Positions 17,471 to 27,532 of a DNA stretch of 64,000 bases are shown piece by piece. The translations under genes and the position numbers were made by a program. The DNA is taken from assembly GCA_002898255.1 (NCBI GenBank), contig BEIE01000001.1, positions 496,001 through 560,000 of the forward strand, written 5' to 3'. Under the pieces are notes generated by a model. That model was not told where the DNA came from, did no database searches, and worked only from the letters and a program-made list of their open reading frames with translations. This DNA is from a bacterium HR28. GTDB lineage: Bacteria; Chloroflexota; Chloroflexia; Thermomicrobiales; Thermomicrobiaceae. How positions within the stretch are numbered: the stretch's first letter is position 1; the number at the start of each line of letters is the position of its first letter.

Positions 17471-19177
17471 GTGCCGGATTTCGACTACCAGACGGATGTG
17501 CTCATTGTCGGGACTGGTGGTGCGGGACTAGTTGGTGCACTCGTTGTCAAAGAGCATGGATTCGAGCCGCTGGTCATCGAGAAGACCAACGTCGTTGGTG
17601 GCACGACTGCCTGGTCCGGAGGCGGTCTCTGGATCCCCAACAATCCGGTGAGCCGAAGAGCCGGATTGCAAGACTCGTTTGAGGCGGCACTTCGGTATAT
17701 GGATGAGGTGATTGGTGATGTCGGGCCCGCGTCATCGCCTGCACGTCGACGCGCTTTCCTCGAGTACGGGCCGCAAATGGTCGAGTTTCTCGAGCGCTTA
17801 GGCTTCCGCTGGCGTCCTTCGTTGGGCTATCCAGACTACTATCCGGAGAAGCCTGGTGGCTCAACCTTTGGTCGCTCGATCGAGGGAGCGATTTTCGATG
17901 GGCGGTTGCTTGGGCCATGGTTGCCCCGTCTCCACCGCTATCCAAATGTTCCCAGCATACCCCTCTACACGAACGAGGCGTCCAAGTTCGCGCTTGTTCT
18001 CCGCACGCCGGCCGGCGCAGCGACTGTTGCGCGCGTCCTCTGGCGTCTTGTGTCCTATCGCCTGCGTAGTCGCGTCCCGCTGACACTTGGTGCCTCACTT
18101 GTCGGGCAGTTGCTGATGCTGTGTCTGCAACGGGGCATCCCTATCTGGCTCGAGAGTCCACTCGAGGACCTCCTCGTCGAGGAGGACCGGGTCGTCGGTG
18201 CCGTAGTCCGCCACCAGGGCCGCACGGTGCGAGTGCGAGCGCGTGGTGGCGTGCTCCTCGCTGCTGGTGGCTTCGCCCACAACCGGGAGATGCGGGAGCG
18301 CTATCATCCACACCCGATCACGACCGACTGGACAAGCGCCGCGCCGAGCGATACCGGCGACGCGATCCGTGCCGCACAGGCCATCGGTGCTGCCGTCGAT
18401 CTTCTCGATGATGCCTGGTGGGGACCGACGGCAATTCTGCCAAACGGTCGACCGCTCTTCATCCTGTGGGAGCGATCCTTCCCCTTTGGCATCATCGTCG
18501 ATTCCAGCGGCCAGCGTTTCATGAACGAGTCGGCTTCCTACGTCGACTGTGGGCATTGGCAGTACGAACGTCATCGCACGGTGCCGGCCATCCCTGCCTG
18601 GTTGATTATCGACTCCAAACATCGACGTTTTTACCCGTTTGGCTTTGTACCGCCGATCGTCACCCCGCGCTCTATGACTGGACCGCAATTCCTTGTCCGC
18701 GCCCAGACCTTGCGCGAGCTCGCTGCGCGCTGCGGTATCGATCCCGACGGGCTCGAGCGAACGGTCGAGCGCTTCAATCGCATGGCGATCGCTGGCAAGG
18801 ATGAGGATTTTCATCGTGGGGACAGCGCTTATGACCGCTACTATGGTGATCCGCGCGTGCGCCCCAACCCGAACTTGGGCCCCTTGGATCGACCGCCGTT
18901 CTACGCCACAGCGATCTATCCTGGGGACCTCGGTACGAAAGGAGGGCTGCTCACCGACGAGTGGGCGCGTGTTCTCCGTGAGGATGGTCGCCCGATACCT
19001 GGGCTCTATGCGGCTGGGAACACCACGGCCTCAGTCATGGGACGGACCTATCCCGGACCGGGATCGACGATCGGTCCAGCCTGCACCTTCGCCTACATTG
19101 GCATGCTTCATGCGGTGCGACAGCTGAGGGAGGCGTTCGCTCGCACTGAAGGGGAGCATCCCCGCGATGGGCACTAA
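17471..19177 (+). CDS. FAD-dependent dehydrogenase, 3-ketosteroid-delta1-dehydrogenase/fumarate reductase family
   Basis: 568 residues. VLIVGTGGAGLVGALVVKEHG is the FAD-binding fold, followed by VIEKTNVVGGTTAWSGGGLW, typical of KstD-like enzymes; near the C-terminus GLYAAGNTTASVMG and YPGPGSTIGPACTFAYIG are the second FAD segment of the group. KstD enzymes insert a double bond in ring A of 3-ketosteroids, but relatives act on other enones, and no steroid genes are nearby, so the substrate is open. GTG 17471 follows GGGGAGG seven bases away; the frame extends upstream to 17276 without support. Monocistronic. Confidence 0.85.
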   Translation: MPDFDYQTDVLIVGTGGAGLVGALVVKEHGFEPLVIEKTNVVGGTTAWSGGGLWIPNNPVSRRAGLQDSFEAALRYMDEVIGDVGPASSPARRRAFLEYGPQMVEFLERLGFRWRPSLGYPDYYPEKPGGSTFGRSIEGAIFDGRLLGPWLPRLHRYPNVPSIPLYTNEASKFALVLRTPAGAATVARVLWRLVSYRLRSRVPLTLGASLVGQLLMLCLQRGIPIWLESPLEDLLVEEDRVVGAVVRHQGRTVRVRARGGVLLAAGGFAHNREMRERYHPHPITTDWTSAAPSDTGDAIRAAQAIGAAVDLLDDAWWGPTAILPNGRPLFILWERSFPFGIIVDSSGQRFMNESASYVDCGHWQYERHRTVPAIPAWLIIDSKHRRFYPFGFVPPIVTPRSMTGPQFLVRAQTLRELAARCGIDPDGLERTVERFNRMAIAGKDEDFHRGDSAYDRYYGDPRVRPNPNLGPLDRPPFYATAIYPGDLGTKGGLLTDEWARVLREDGRPIPGLYAAGNTTASVMGRTYPGPGSTIGPACTFAYIGMLHAVRQLREAFARTEGEHPRDGH

Positions 19178-20081
19178 AAGCCTATTCCCGGTCCAACACG
19201 CTCTGCCCTAACTAAGCCGGATGGAGTACAGCAGCCAGCACAAGGACACGGGTTTGTGAGGCCAAAGCATCCTATGCCTTGCTCCGAGAACGGAGGAGAG
19301 CGGTCGCTGGCCTTTGAACTCCTGCCGTGCTGCTCGAACCACCTGAGGAGGCGCGGTCAGCCCAGCAAAAAAGAGCAACAGCTAATCAGATGCATTCACT
19401 GCCTGGCAACGCGCAGCCCTGGGGCTGAGATGAAATGAAGGTGCTTATGTCACGTGCATGACTCGTGGTGAGCCTGTGCGACGGTCTCCCAACAAGCACT
19501 GGCGGACGCATTGAGCACCGAGATTCCGTTGTCTCTGCGCGTCCTCGATCGAGGGCCAGCGGGCCGGAGGCACGGATAGGGGCTCCTGCCCGACACTGCT
19601 TTTGGCTCGTGTGCTCATGCGTGGTGCCAAACGCTTCCTGTCTCGCAGAGCAACGCACGATGTGCCTTAGATCGAAGAGGGCTGGGCATTGCTTCCGTTG
19701 TTCGAGATAGACCAGAGTGAGAGCGACGGCTTGGAGCGATTCTCCAGGAGCATCCCCTGCTTGTTCTCACCTATGGGCGGCGGGAGTCACCTGCCCAGCA
19801 TGGCGCGCTTTCCTCTCGATTGGAGCACGCAGCTGAACTCTTTCAGGTTTGGCGACCAGGGAGTCCAGTGAGCCGCTACGGCGGGTTGGAGAACAGTGGT
19901 GTAGCGTGGAGCGGCGGACTCTCTGTCGTCGATGCGAACGGATACCGGCACTGCTGGCGCTGTCATCTGAGGGCCACATTTGGGTCAGGTGATCGCTGCT
20001 GCCTGTCATGGTGCTCGATGCGCTGAAGAAAGAGGCGGCGTTGCACGCCGATACGCTGCGATCGTATGGGTGTGGCGGATC
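19178..20081. other. Gene-poor intergenic region
   Basis: About 0.9 kb before the E1 operon promoter. Only short, overlapping, motif-free frames on both strands. No tRNA-like cloverleaf or strong hairpin noted. Confidence 0.4.
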
Positions 20082-20110
20082 TTGACAGGTGAGCAGAACT
20101 CTCCTAGTCT
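20082..20110 (+). promoter_or_regulatory. Sigma-70-type promoter of the E1 alpha/beta operon
   Basis: TTGACA (20082-20087), 17-bp spacer, TAGTCT (20105-20110). Transcription would begin near 20117, about 50 bases before ATG 20167. Confidence 0.75.
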
Positions 20111-20166
20111 GGAAAGTGGTGATCCCCCACATGGGACGGGCCGCGGTACAGTGAGGGAGGTGCGGC

Positions 20167-21204
20167 ATGTGGAAGCCTGAACCGAGTCTCGCTGACCTGC
20201 GGTACACCGTGGAGAAGGCAGGTTTGACGCCTGAGACGCTTCTCACGGCGTACCGGCAAATGTGCCTCATCCGCTCGTTTGAGGAGACAATCGCCGACCG
20301 TTACTACATTGGGAAGACGCCTCAGTTCAACATGGCAGCGGGACCGATCCGCGGAGAGATGCACCTCGCTGTGGGGCAGGAAGCGGTTGCGGTCGGGGTC
20401 GGCATGCATCTTCGAGACGCCGACGCCGTCGTGAGCACGCATCGTCCCCACCATCATGCGTTGGCAAAAGGGGTTCCGGCTGACAAGCTGGCCGCAGAGA
20501 TCTTTGGGAAGGTGACGGGCCTCTGCCGCGGGAAAGGCGGGCACATGCATCTGTTTGATGCAGAACATCGCTTCTCCTGCAGTGGGATCGTCGGGGCGTC
20601 GTTTCCACAGGCGGCCGGTGCTGCTTTCGCTTTTCGCCACCGCGGCGAGCCCTATGTCGCTGTCGCGTTTGCTGGGGAGGGTGCTGCGAACCACGGAACC
20701 CTGGCGGAGACGCTCAATGCCGCAGTGCTCTGGAACCTACCGCTCGTTATCGTAATTGAAGACAACATGTACGCCGACTCCACGCCAAAGTGGCAAGCGC
20801 TCGCCCAGCCGCATCAGTTCCAGCGTGCGCTGGGTTTCAATGTGCCGGCCTACCTCGTCGATGGCATGGATCTCATCGACGTGTGGCGCGCTGCCAAGGA
20901 GGCTATCGAACGCGCTCGCGCTGGCTACGGACCGAGTTTCATCGAGGCGGTCTGTTACCGATACCGCGGCCACTTTGAGGGGGATGCCGAGGAATATCGG
21001 ACGCGTGAAGAAGTGGAGCGCTGGCGTCAGCTCGATCCAATCCCGCGTCTGGGCGAGCGCCTCAAGCGGCTCGGCTGGGCTGACGATGCGACGTTGGAGC
21101 GGCTCCGCCGCGAGGCCGAAGAGGAAGTCGCACGTGCCATTGCCTTCGCAGAGCAGAGTCCGCTGCCGGATCCTCAGGAAGCATTGGTGGGGGTGTTCCG
21201 ATGA
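20167..21204 (+). CDS. Thiamine-diphosphate-dependent dehydrogenase E1 component, alpha subunit
   Basis: 345 residues of the pyruvate/acetoin/branched-chain 2-oxoacid dehydrogenase E1-alpha family. THRPHHHALAKG and CRGKGGHMHLFD are typical, and the ThDP motif is AGEGAANHGTLAETLNAA...EDN (G-x-G-A-A-N). The GGHMH plus 'YYIGKTPQFN' pattern is closest to acetoin dehydrogenase or PdhA types; substrate undecided. ATG 20167 follows GGGAGG. Overlaps E1 beta by four bases (ATGA). No E2 or E3 gene follows, so the complex must be completed by genes elsewhere. Confidence 0.92.
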   Translation: MWKPEPSLADLRYTVEKAGLTPETLLTAYRQMCLIRSFEETIADRYYIGKTPQFNMAAGPIRGEMHLAVGQEAVAVGVGMHLRDADAVVSTHRPHHHALAKGVPADKLAAEIFGKVTGLCRGKGGHMHLFDAEHRFSCSGIVGASFPQAAGAAFAFRHRGEPYVAVAFAGEGAANHGTLAETLNAAVLWNLPLVIVIEDNMYADSTPKWQALAQPHQFQRALGFNVPAYLVDGMDLIDVWRAAKEAIERARAGYGPSFIEAVCYRYRGHFEGDAEEYRTREEVERWRQLDPIPRLGERLKRLGWADDATLERLRREAEEEVARAIAFAEQSPLPDPQEALVGVFR

Positions 21205-22220
21205 CCAGGACAATGAAGGGTATCGCCTTCGCGATTGCCGAGGCGATCGATCAGGAAATGGCTGAACGCTCCGACATCGTTGTGCTCGGTGAGGACGTAA
21301 CGTACTGGGGCGCGGTGTTCGGCTTCACCATGGGACTGCACCAGAAGTATGGGCGTGATCGGGTCATCGACACGCCGATCACCGAACAAACGTTCTTCGG
21401 TATGGCTTGCGGTGCTGCTTCGGTCGGCATGCATCCAGTCGTCTCACTAATGTTTGTTGACTTTCTGGGTGCTGGCTTTGACCAGATGTACAACCACATC
21501 GCCAAGAACCACTACATGTCCGGTGGGCAGTTCGCCATGCCGGTGACCATCCTGACGGCGATCGGGGGCGGATACGGCGATGCAGCTCAGCACTCACAAG
21601 TGCTGTATGGGCTCTTTGCCCATGTCCCTGGCTTTAAGGTTGTGGTGCCGGCGACTGCCTACGATGCAAAAGGGTTGACGATCAGCGCGCTGCGTGATCC
21701 CAACCCGGTCGTGATCTTTGGCCACAAGCTGCTCACTGGTCTTCCGTTCCTGCCGTTTGAGGGGCAGGAAGAAGAAGTGCCAGAAGAGCGCTACACGGTT
21801 GAGTTCGGGAAAGCTGCTATCCGTCGTGAGGGAAGCGATCTCACGATGATCGCAGCCGGGCTTATGGTTCACCGCTGCCTGCGCGCTGCCGACGAGCTCG
21901 CACGTGACGGGATCTCGGCGGAAGTGATCGACCTCCGGACGCTGGTTCCGCTCGATACTGAGACGCTCGTTGCCTCAGCGCGGAAGACGGGGCGGGTGTT
22001 GATTGTCGACGAGGACTATCGAAGCTACGGGATGACAGGTGAGGTGTCCTTCCACGTCCAGGCTGGTGCGCTGGATGCGCTCAAGACTCCAATTCGCCGC
22101 CTGGCCGTTCCCGATGTTCCGATTCCGTTCTCCGAGCCGCTCGAGCGAACCGTCATACCCAGCGTCGAGCAGATCGTCGCGGAAGCCAAGGCGCTGTTGG
22201 CAGCGGGCGCTCGAGCTTAA
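21201..22220 (+). CDS. Thiamine-diphosphate-dependent dehydrogenase E1 component, beta subunit
   Basis: 339 residues, partner of the preceding subunit with a four-base overlap. VVLGEDVTYWGAVFGFT and DTPITEQTFFGMACGAASVGMHPV are family blocks (E at the ThDP site), and the C-terminal transketolase domain contains IDLRTLVPLD and VDEDYRSYGMTGEV. Forms the heterotetrameric E1 that decarboxylates a 2-oxoacid or cleaves acetoin and passes the acyl group to a lipoyl E2. Followed by a textbook terminator. Confidence 0.93.
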   Translation: MTRTMKGIAFAIAEAIDQEMAERSDIVVLGEDVTYWGAVFGFTMGLHQKYGRDRVIDTPITEQTFFGMACGAASVGMHPVVSLMFVDFLGAGFDQMYNHIAKNHYMSGGQFAMPVTILTAIGGGYGDAAQHSQVLYGLFAHVPGFKVVVPATAYDAKGLTISALRDPNPVVIFGHKLLTGLPFLPFEGQEEEVPEERYTVEFGKAAIRREGSDLTMIAAGLMVHRCLRAADELARDGISAEVIDLRTLVPLDTETLVASARKTGRVLIVDEDYRSYGMTGEVSFHVQAGALDALKTPIRRLAVPDVPIPFSEPLERTVIPSVEQIVAEAKALLAAGARA

Positions 22221-22244
22221 TCAGAGCCCGCAGCGGGTGGATAA

Positions 22245-22287
22245 CAAGTCGCCCTGGGGCTTCCCCAGGGCGACTTGCTCCTTTTTG
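22245..22287 (+). terminator. Intrinsic terminator of the E1 operon
   Basis: 15-bp perfect stem (22245-22259 with 22263-22277, core GTCGCCCTGGGG), 3-nt loop, then CTCCTTTTT. Also serves the convergent universal stress gene from the other side only weakly. Confidence 0.92.
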
Positions 22288-22298
22288 TTGGACACTGT

Positions 22299-23171
22299 TC
22301 ATGCCTGGGCTGCTTCGGGCGGCCGAATCAAGAGCAGTGGCACCGTACCTTCACGCAGCAGACGCTCGGCCACGCTTCCAAAGACAACCCGGCTCAGTCC
22401 ACTTCGCCCGTGTGTCGCCATGACGACGATATCGGGCTGGCGCTCACGCTCGAAGGCGAGCAGTTGCTCCGGCGCGATCCCTTCCAAGACGTGCGCGTCG
22501 ACTCGCAGTCCCTCACTGCGCAGGCGCTCAGCGAGTTCGTTGACGTAGCTCGTGGCCGTCTCCACCAGCTGCTGTGCCAGCTGGTTTAGGACTTCTGCGG
22601 AGGTGGGGGCACCTGCAGGCACGCTGAGCAGACTGTAGATCTCCGGTGTCTCTGCAACGCGGACGAGGTGGATGGTTGCGTCGAAGCGGCGGGCGAGCTC
22701 CGTCGCGTATGGCACTGCTGCCTCGGCGAGGGTCGATCCGTCCACCGGAAGCAGGATGGATCGGAGAACTCCTGGCTCACGCTGCGGCATTGAGGAGCGG
22801 ATGAGTAAAACCGGGACGCCAGCATTGCGCACGACACGATCTGCGACGCTCCCGAATAGCCAGCGCCCAATGCCACTGCGCCCGTGGGTGGTCATTGTGA
22901 TCATTGGCTCGGGCAGTTCCAGCACTAGATCGACGATCTCAGCAGCAGGATCACCGTAGCGCACAACAATCTCGGTGGCTAACCCGGTCTCCTGGGCGAT
23001 GCGGGCGAGGTAGTCACGTGCGTCGGCGGCCACCTCGGCCGGCGCGTCAATGTCGACGACCCGCACCAGATAGAGCGTTGCACCGAATTTTTCAGCAAGC
23101 GCTCTCCCGTAGGGCAATGCGGCTGCTGCGAGCTCGGATCCGTCGAGCGGTACGACCACTGTCCTAACCAC
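22299..23171 (-). CDS. Tandem-domain universal stress protein
   Basis: 290 residues with two UspA domains (about 1-140 and 150-290). Each begins VVVPLDGS / LLPVDGS and ends with the ATP-binding G-2x-G-9x-G-S motif: THGRSGIGRWLFGSVADR and THGRSGLSRVVFGSVAER, so both domains should bind ATP. Such proteins act in stress survival, in the cytoplasm. GTG 23171 has AGGGGGAAGG upstream. Convergent with the E1 operon. Confidence 0.93.
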   Translation of the reverse strand: MVRTVVVPLDGSELAAAALPYGRALAEKFGATLYLVRVVDIDAPAEVAADARDYLARIAQETGLATEIVVRYGDPAAEIVDLVLELPEPMITMTTHGRSGIGRWLFGSVADRVVRNAGVPVLLIRSSMPQREPGVLRSILLPVDGSTLAEAAVPYATELARRFDATIHLVRVAETPEIYSLLSVPAGAPTSAEVLNQLAQQLVETATSYVNELAERLRSEGLRVDAHVLEGIAPEQLLAFERERQPDIVVMATHGRSGLSRVVFGSVAERLLREGTVPLLLIRPPEAAQA

Positions 23172-23357
23172 GCCTTCCCCCTTCCCTGGATGCCTATCGA
23201 TTCCCCACACACCCGAGTCTCGTCATCTCCACGCTGTCTATTCGCCCGTCGCGAGTGAGACAGTTCCAGCATAACATGTAGTTGCATCCCTGTCACGAGC
23301 TTTCTGCGTTATCATGCGCGTGCGTCGGATTGGCCGATGGCGCGGAGGAGGAAAGAC

Positions 23358-24419
23358 GTGACCGTACGGATCCCGGTCGAGGAACTTCAGCGATTTGTTG
23401 CCACTATCTTCGAGCGTGCTGGGCTCACACCAGAGGATGCTGCGATCAGCGCTGAGATCCTGGTGGCCGCAGATGTACGCGGCTTTGATTCCCATGGAAT
23501 TGCTCGACTGGACTACTATGTGCGGCGCCTCGAGGCTGGGGCGATCAATGTCCGTCCGCACTTCCGGGCGATCGCTGAGACGCCTTCGACGGTCGCCTTC
23601 GATGCCGACAACGGTATGGGCTTTCCCAGCGCGTATCGTGCCATGCGACGCTGTCTTGAGAAGGCTCGCGAGAGCGGAATCTGCCTTGCGACAGTGCGCC
23701 GCAGCAACCACTATGGCATCGCCGGCTACTACGCAACGATGGCACTTGAAGAGCCGGGGATGATCGGTGTTTCAATGACGAATGCGACGCCGCTGGTTGT
23801 GCCGCCTCATGCTCAGGACGCGTACTTGAGTACTGCACCAATTGCTTTTGCTATTCCTGCAGGGAAAGAGCGGCCACTGGTCTTCGATGGGGCAACAAGC
23901 ACCGTCGCCTGGGGTAAGATCGAGATTGCACGCCGCAACCGGGAACCGATTCCCCTTGGCTGGGCGCTCGATGCCGAAGGTCGGCCAACCACCGATCCGT
24001 TTGCTGCACGCTACCTCACACCGCTCGGCGCCTTCCCGGAACTCCGCAGTCACAAGGGGTATGCACTGGCGCTGCTGGTTGAAGTGCTCTGTGGGCAGCT
24101 GGCGGGTGGCCCGTGGGCCAAGTACGTCGGTGGGTCGCGTTCCGAAACGATCGGCCCCTCAGGAACAGGGCACGCATTTTTGGCTATTCGGGTCGATGTC
24201 TTTCGTCCGCTCGAGGAGTTTCTCGCGGAAATGGACGACATGCTTGGTCAGCTGCGGCGTGCCAAGCCAGCTGAGGGGGCGGAGCGGGTGTTAGTCCCCG
24301 GAGACCTGGAGTTTGAGACGGAGCAAGAACGGCGAGCACATGGAATTCCTGTGCATCCAGAAGTACTGGAGCGGCTTCTGGAGATCGCACGGAAGTACGA
24401 TGTCGCATTGCCGCTCTAA
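23358..24419 (+). CDS. Malate/L-lactate/ureidoglycolate dehydrogenase family protein
   Basis: 353 residues of the Ldh_2 (MDH/L-sulfolactate dehydrogenase) family, NAD(P)-dependent 2-hydroxyacid oxidoreductases unrelated to ordinary MDH. Diagnostic blocks: DVRGFDSHGIARL, VRRSNHYGIAGYYA, and SHKGYALALLVEVLCGQLAGG. Which 2-hydroxyacid it uses is not evident. GTG 23358 is preceded by GGAGGAGG; an in-frame ATG at 23337 lies before that site. Divergent from the universal stress gene. Confidence 0.88.
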   Translation: MTVRIPVEELQRFVATIFERAGLTPEDAAISAEILVAADVRGFDSHGIARLDYYVRRLEAGAINVRPHFRAIAETPSTVAFDADNGMGFPSAYRAMRRCLEKARESGICLATVRRSNHYGIAGYYATMALEEPGMIGVSMTNATPLVVPPHAQDAYLSTAPIAFAIPAGKERPLVFDGATSTVAWGKIEIARRNREPIPLGWALDAEGRPTTDPFAARYLTPLGAFPELRSHKGYALALLVEVLCGQLAGGPWAKYVGGSRSETIGPSGTGHAFLAIRVDVFRPLEEFLAEMDDMLGQLRRAKPAEGAERVLVPGDLEFETEQERRAHGIPVHPEVLERLLEIARKYDVALPL

Positions 24420-24434
24420 TTATCGGTCAACTGG

Positions 24435-25421
24435 TCAACTCTGGTAAACTTGTCTTCGGAATGCTAAAGTGGCAATGAAATTGCCAAGCCTCTGCGCGTA
24501 GCGGATGGGTATCATGAACATTCCCGTTGCGAAGAATGGTACCCAAATCCATGTGATGATGTGGAGAAACGGATTTTCAATGAAGTTGCGGAAATTGAGC
24601 TCCGCCAGATACTGCAGCGAAGCGCTGATTGCGTCGTCACCCAGCCAGACAGCGAGCAGGAGGGAGAGTACCGCCACTGTGAAGAAGGTGACCCCTTCGA
24701 CAAGAAGTGCTCGCTGAGTAATCCGCTCGCTCCCCACACTGAGAACTGTAGCGACGAGAGTCTGCGTATCTCGGAGTTTCCCGAGGACGAAGACAGTCGC
24801 GCCGTGTGGCACGTACCGTTCTGTCGCAGCGACTCGTACCAGCCTATCCTCCTCCGAATGAAGGGACTTTGCTGGTAATGCCCAATCTGGCGCTTCCTCC
24901 GGTGCCCATGTTGCACGGACATGCGGCCAATACAACAAGGCATTCCCTAGTTCAAGGTGCACGGATCCGGTACCGTCATTTAACGAAGCATCTGTAAAGA
25001 ATCGGAATGTCGTGGACACGGTAGACGTCTTTCTTCTCAGGAGTCCCGGTTTTCTCCTTGTACTTTTAATTTCCAGCTCATATCCGATTACCTCACGCTG
25101 ACTGAGGGGTCCGACAAGTGGTGAATCGCTAACGACACGTCCCTGGACTTCAATCAGACGACCGACGTGCTGAGGGGTGAGTTCGCACAGAGATACTGTC
25201 GGTAGGTACCGAGCTCTCCGTAGGTGTAAAAAGCGTCTGATGCCAACGACTGTCGTCCCGAGGCCAAGTCCGGCCAGCCCACCCACGACCGTTCCCCAGA
25301 CAAGAAAGAGAGTTAATTCATCACACCACTCTCCTTCACAACGTACACCATGTTTCAGAGCCGGAAGTATGATTGCATTGTCCCACAATAGGGAGAGTAT
25401 GTCTCTGAGTCCCGGAACCAC
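24435..25421 (-). CDS. GIDE/MULAN-like domain membrane protein, paralogue 1
   Basis: 328 residues. N-terminal segment with Cys-x4-Cys (CEGEWC) just before a first membrane helix (about 40-65), then a ~180-residue soluble domain, then two or three helices (about 245-310). The soluble part, IEVQGRVVSDSPLVGPLSQ, RFFTDASLNDGTGSVHLELG, ERYVPHGATVFVLGKL, resembles the GIDE/MULAN 'beside-a-membrane' domain. No RING or enzymatic motif. GTG 25421 follows AAAGGGG. Paralogues lie at 25955 and 28385. Lower GC at third positions than neighbouring genes suggests later acquisition. Confidence 0.65.
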   Translation of the reverse strand: MVPGLRDILSLLWDNAIILPALKHGVRCEGEWCDELTLFLVWGTVVGGLAGLGLGTTVVGIRRFLHLRRARYLPTVSLCELTPQHVGRLIEVQGRVVSDSPLVGPLSQREVIGYELEIKSTRRKPGLLRRKTSTVSTTFRFFTDASLNDGTGSVHLELGNALLYWPHVRATWAPEEAPDWALPAKSLHSEEDRLVRVAATERYVPHGATVFVLGKLRDTQTLVATVLSVGSERITQRALLVEGVTFFTVAVLSLLLAVWLGDDAISASLQYLAELNFRNFIENPFLHIITWIWVPFFATGMFMIPIRYAQRLGNFIATLAFRRQVYQS

Positions 25422-25954
25422 TGCTTGCCCCTTTGTCCTCGATCTACCGCCTTCCAACGAGCGTGCTGTGGGTATCACGCTCTCTTGTCATCGCCAGGTG
25501 TTGTGGCGCGTCAGACTGGAAGGATAATATCCAAGCTGCATTGATCGGAGATGTGGCCGAAGAAGTATGAGTCGATTCGCATGACGTTATCACGATCCTA
25601 CCAACCCAGAAGGTGACCACACTGATTCTTCTCACCACGCCGGTCGGAAGCAAGAGGGGCGCCTTGTCTAGAAACCCCAGCCAAGCCTCTGACTCTGGGA
25701 TCGAGCCAGAAGTAGTGTCAACGGGCCGCTACGTGCTTTGCCAAAAGATGCCCTCACTCAATCGTGTGTCCGGTATCTCCCGCGTTGAGCCCCCGCGGTG
25801 ACAGACAACGATGCGTACTACTTGTTGCAGCGCGTTGCTCGACCTCGTTTGTCGGCGTGTGCAGCCGATCAGATCGACACCTCTCGGTGGTATCCTATTC
25901 TCGATCCTTTCTGACAGGAAGCCTCGACGATCCGCTCTAGAAATACCTCCCTAG
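25422..25954. other. Spacer between GIDE-like paralogues 1 and 2
   Basis: About 530 bp without a convincing gene; frames are short and motif-free. Less GC-rich than the rest of the window. Confidence 0.35.
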
Positions 25955-26899
25955 TCAACCTCCGAGAGCTCTCCCACCCGTGGACCAAGCTCCGATCGGC
26001 TGTATACACCACCGTATCACGCGAGGTGTAAATATCATTAGCAGAATTAATGGAACCAAATGAATCACAGAGGAGTAAATTAGGAGGCCCCAATCCAATC
26101 GGAAGTTTGCTTCCTGCGCCAGCGAGATGCCTTGTGCCCAGGTGCCAACAAAAGACTTCGCCAGCCAAGAGGCGAAGAAGAGGCTTAGTCCCACGAAACC
26201 CAACACACTACGGAGTTCTGTGAGAAGCCCTCGCCTCGCCACGTGTTCTTTGCCGTAGCTGATCGTCGTGGCATCGATGGTCTGTGGCTCGTTCATGACA
26301 CCGATGACAAAAGCCTCACTATTCTGCGGCAAATACTCCTCCACGGCACTAACCTGGGCGAGTCGGAGTCCCGGCGCAGGTGGCGGTGTTGCCCAGTCAG
26401 GAACCTCTGGCGGGCGCCACGATGCTTTCTTGCGAAGCCAATAGCGTTGTGCCCCTGTCACACGCAGCTGGACCGTTCCGGTTCCGTCATCCAGAACCAG
26501 ACCATCGGTGAATTTTTCCTCCTTTTTGGTCCATTGCGCGACTCTGCCCGATTGCCAAGTCCCCCGGATCGTCAAGACATACGCTGCCACCTGCTCCTGA
26601 CTCAGCGGCCCGACTTGCGGTGCCTGGTTTCGGACGTGCCCATGTAGTTTAACGGGCTGCCCAGAAGGATAATCGCCCAGTTCAGCTATCCGAAGTGTCT
26701 TCAAACGCATAATGTTGGTCAGGCGACGTAGGCGATCGGCGCCGAACCGTATCGCTGTTATGGTTCCAAGCACGAAGAAGACTTCAAAATAGCTAAGCCA
26801 AAAGGCATCAGTAATGGTGTCGCACACGGGATCCCGCATGCACGCTCGGGTCGCTGCCCGTAGCAAAGGCCATACTGTCTCGGTTAGGAAGATAAACAC
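25955..26899 (-). CDS. GIDE/MULAN-like domain membrane protein, paralogue 2
   Basis: 314 residues with the same layout as the paralogues: Cys-x5-Cys (CMRDPVC) before the first helix (about 32-52), soluble domain, and two C-terminal helices (about 225-295). Shared blocks: KLHGHVRNQAPQVGPLSQEQV, DGLVLDDGTGTVQLRV, EEYLPQNSEAFVIGVM, each aligning with paralogues 1 and 3. GTG 26899 follows GGGGAGG nine bases away. Identity between copies is low, so the triplication is old. Function unknown; domain assignment is from pattern similarity. Confidence 0.65.
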   Translation of the reverse strand: MFIFLTETVWPLLRAATRACMRDPVCDTITDAFWLSYFEVFFVLGTITAIRFGADRLRRLTNIMRLKTLRIAELGDYPSGQPVKLHGHVRNQAPQVGPLSQEQVAAYVLTIRGTWQSGRVAQWTKKEEKFTDGLVLDDGTGTVQLRVTGAQRYWLRKKASWRPPEVPDWATPPPAPGLRLAQVSAVEEYLPQNSEAFVIGVMNEPQTIDATTISYGKEHVARRGLLTELRSVLGFVGLSLFFASWLAKSFVGTWAQGISLAQEANFRLDWGLLIYSSVIHLVPLILLMIFTPRVIRWCIQPIGAWSTGGRALGG

Positions 26900-26977
26900 T
26901 CTTATGCACCTCCCCGAATGTTGTCGCGACAGTCAGCAAACGATATCAAGATACTATCAATGGTACACGCTAATAAT

Positions 26978-27532
26978 CTAGGGAGGAATGCTCGAGCGCT
27001 CACAGTACTGGAAGGATAAACTTGGTGCACGCATCAGCGGTTCACCGGTGGCAGGCAGATGCTGCACGAGTTCGCCGTTCGCCGCCTGCTCTGTGTTCAC
27101 GTTGTCGTTCACGGGCCGCCGGCAACGGGCGGGGTGCGCGAGCTCACAAAAACGGCCACCGAGCCAGCCTGCTCGAGCCCCTTTAGACCAACCAGTCGAG
27201 CTGGACGTGATACCCGTCTCCCCTATTGCCAACATCTGGGGGAGCACTGGTATTGTCTGTCCCTTGCACAAAGTGTCGAAAAGTTCTTGAGTAGAGAGAG
27301 AAAGCTGATGCAAGTCGCACATGGCTACTCGCAGGCCAGCGCCGATGTCAGACTGCTCTGCGGCCAACTGTACCGCTCGCGATTCTCTTGCCAGCGAATC
27401 CGCCCGTTGCGAAGTCAAGAAGCTCCGAGCCGGTTCGAGAGTGTATTGGTTAACTAGGCCCCTACATGCTTGCTGGTATGGACGGGCACTCAGATCATAG
27501 CACCATTCTCCTCTCTCAAGCAAGCACTGCAA
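26978..27532 (-). CDS. Doubtful hypothetical ORF upstream of paralogue 2
   Basis: 184 codons, TTG start, same strand and 78 bp upstream of paralogue 2. Translation has balanced composition and six cysteines but no motif I know and no membrane helix. A GAGGTGAGGG purine stretch lies about 7 bases before the TTG. Competing open frames exist on the plus strand. Could be a chance frame or a decayed gene. Confidence 0.22.
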   Translation of the reverse strand: MQCLLERGEWCYDLSARPYQQACRGLVNQYTLEPARSFLTSQRADSLARESRAVQLAAEQSDIGAGLRVAMCDLHQLSLSTQELFDTLCKGQTIPVLPQMLAIGETGITSSSTGWSKGARAGWLGGRFCELAHPARCRRPVNDNVNTEQAANGELVQHLPATGEPLMRAPSLSFQYCERSSIPP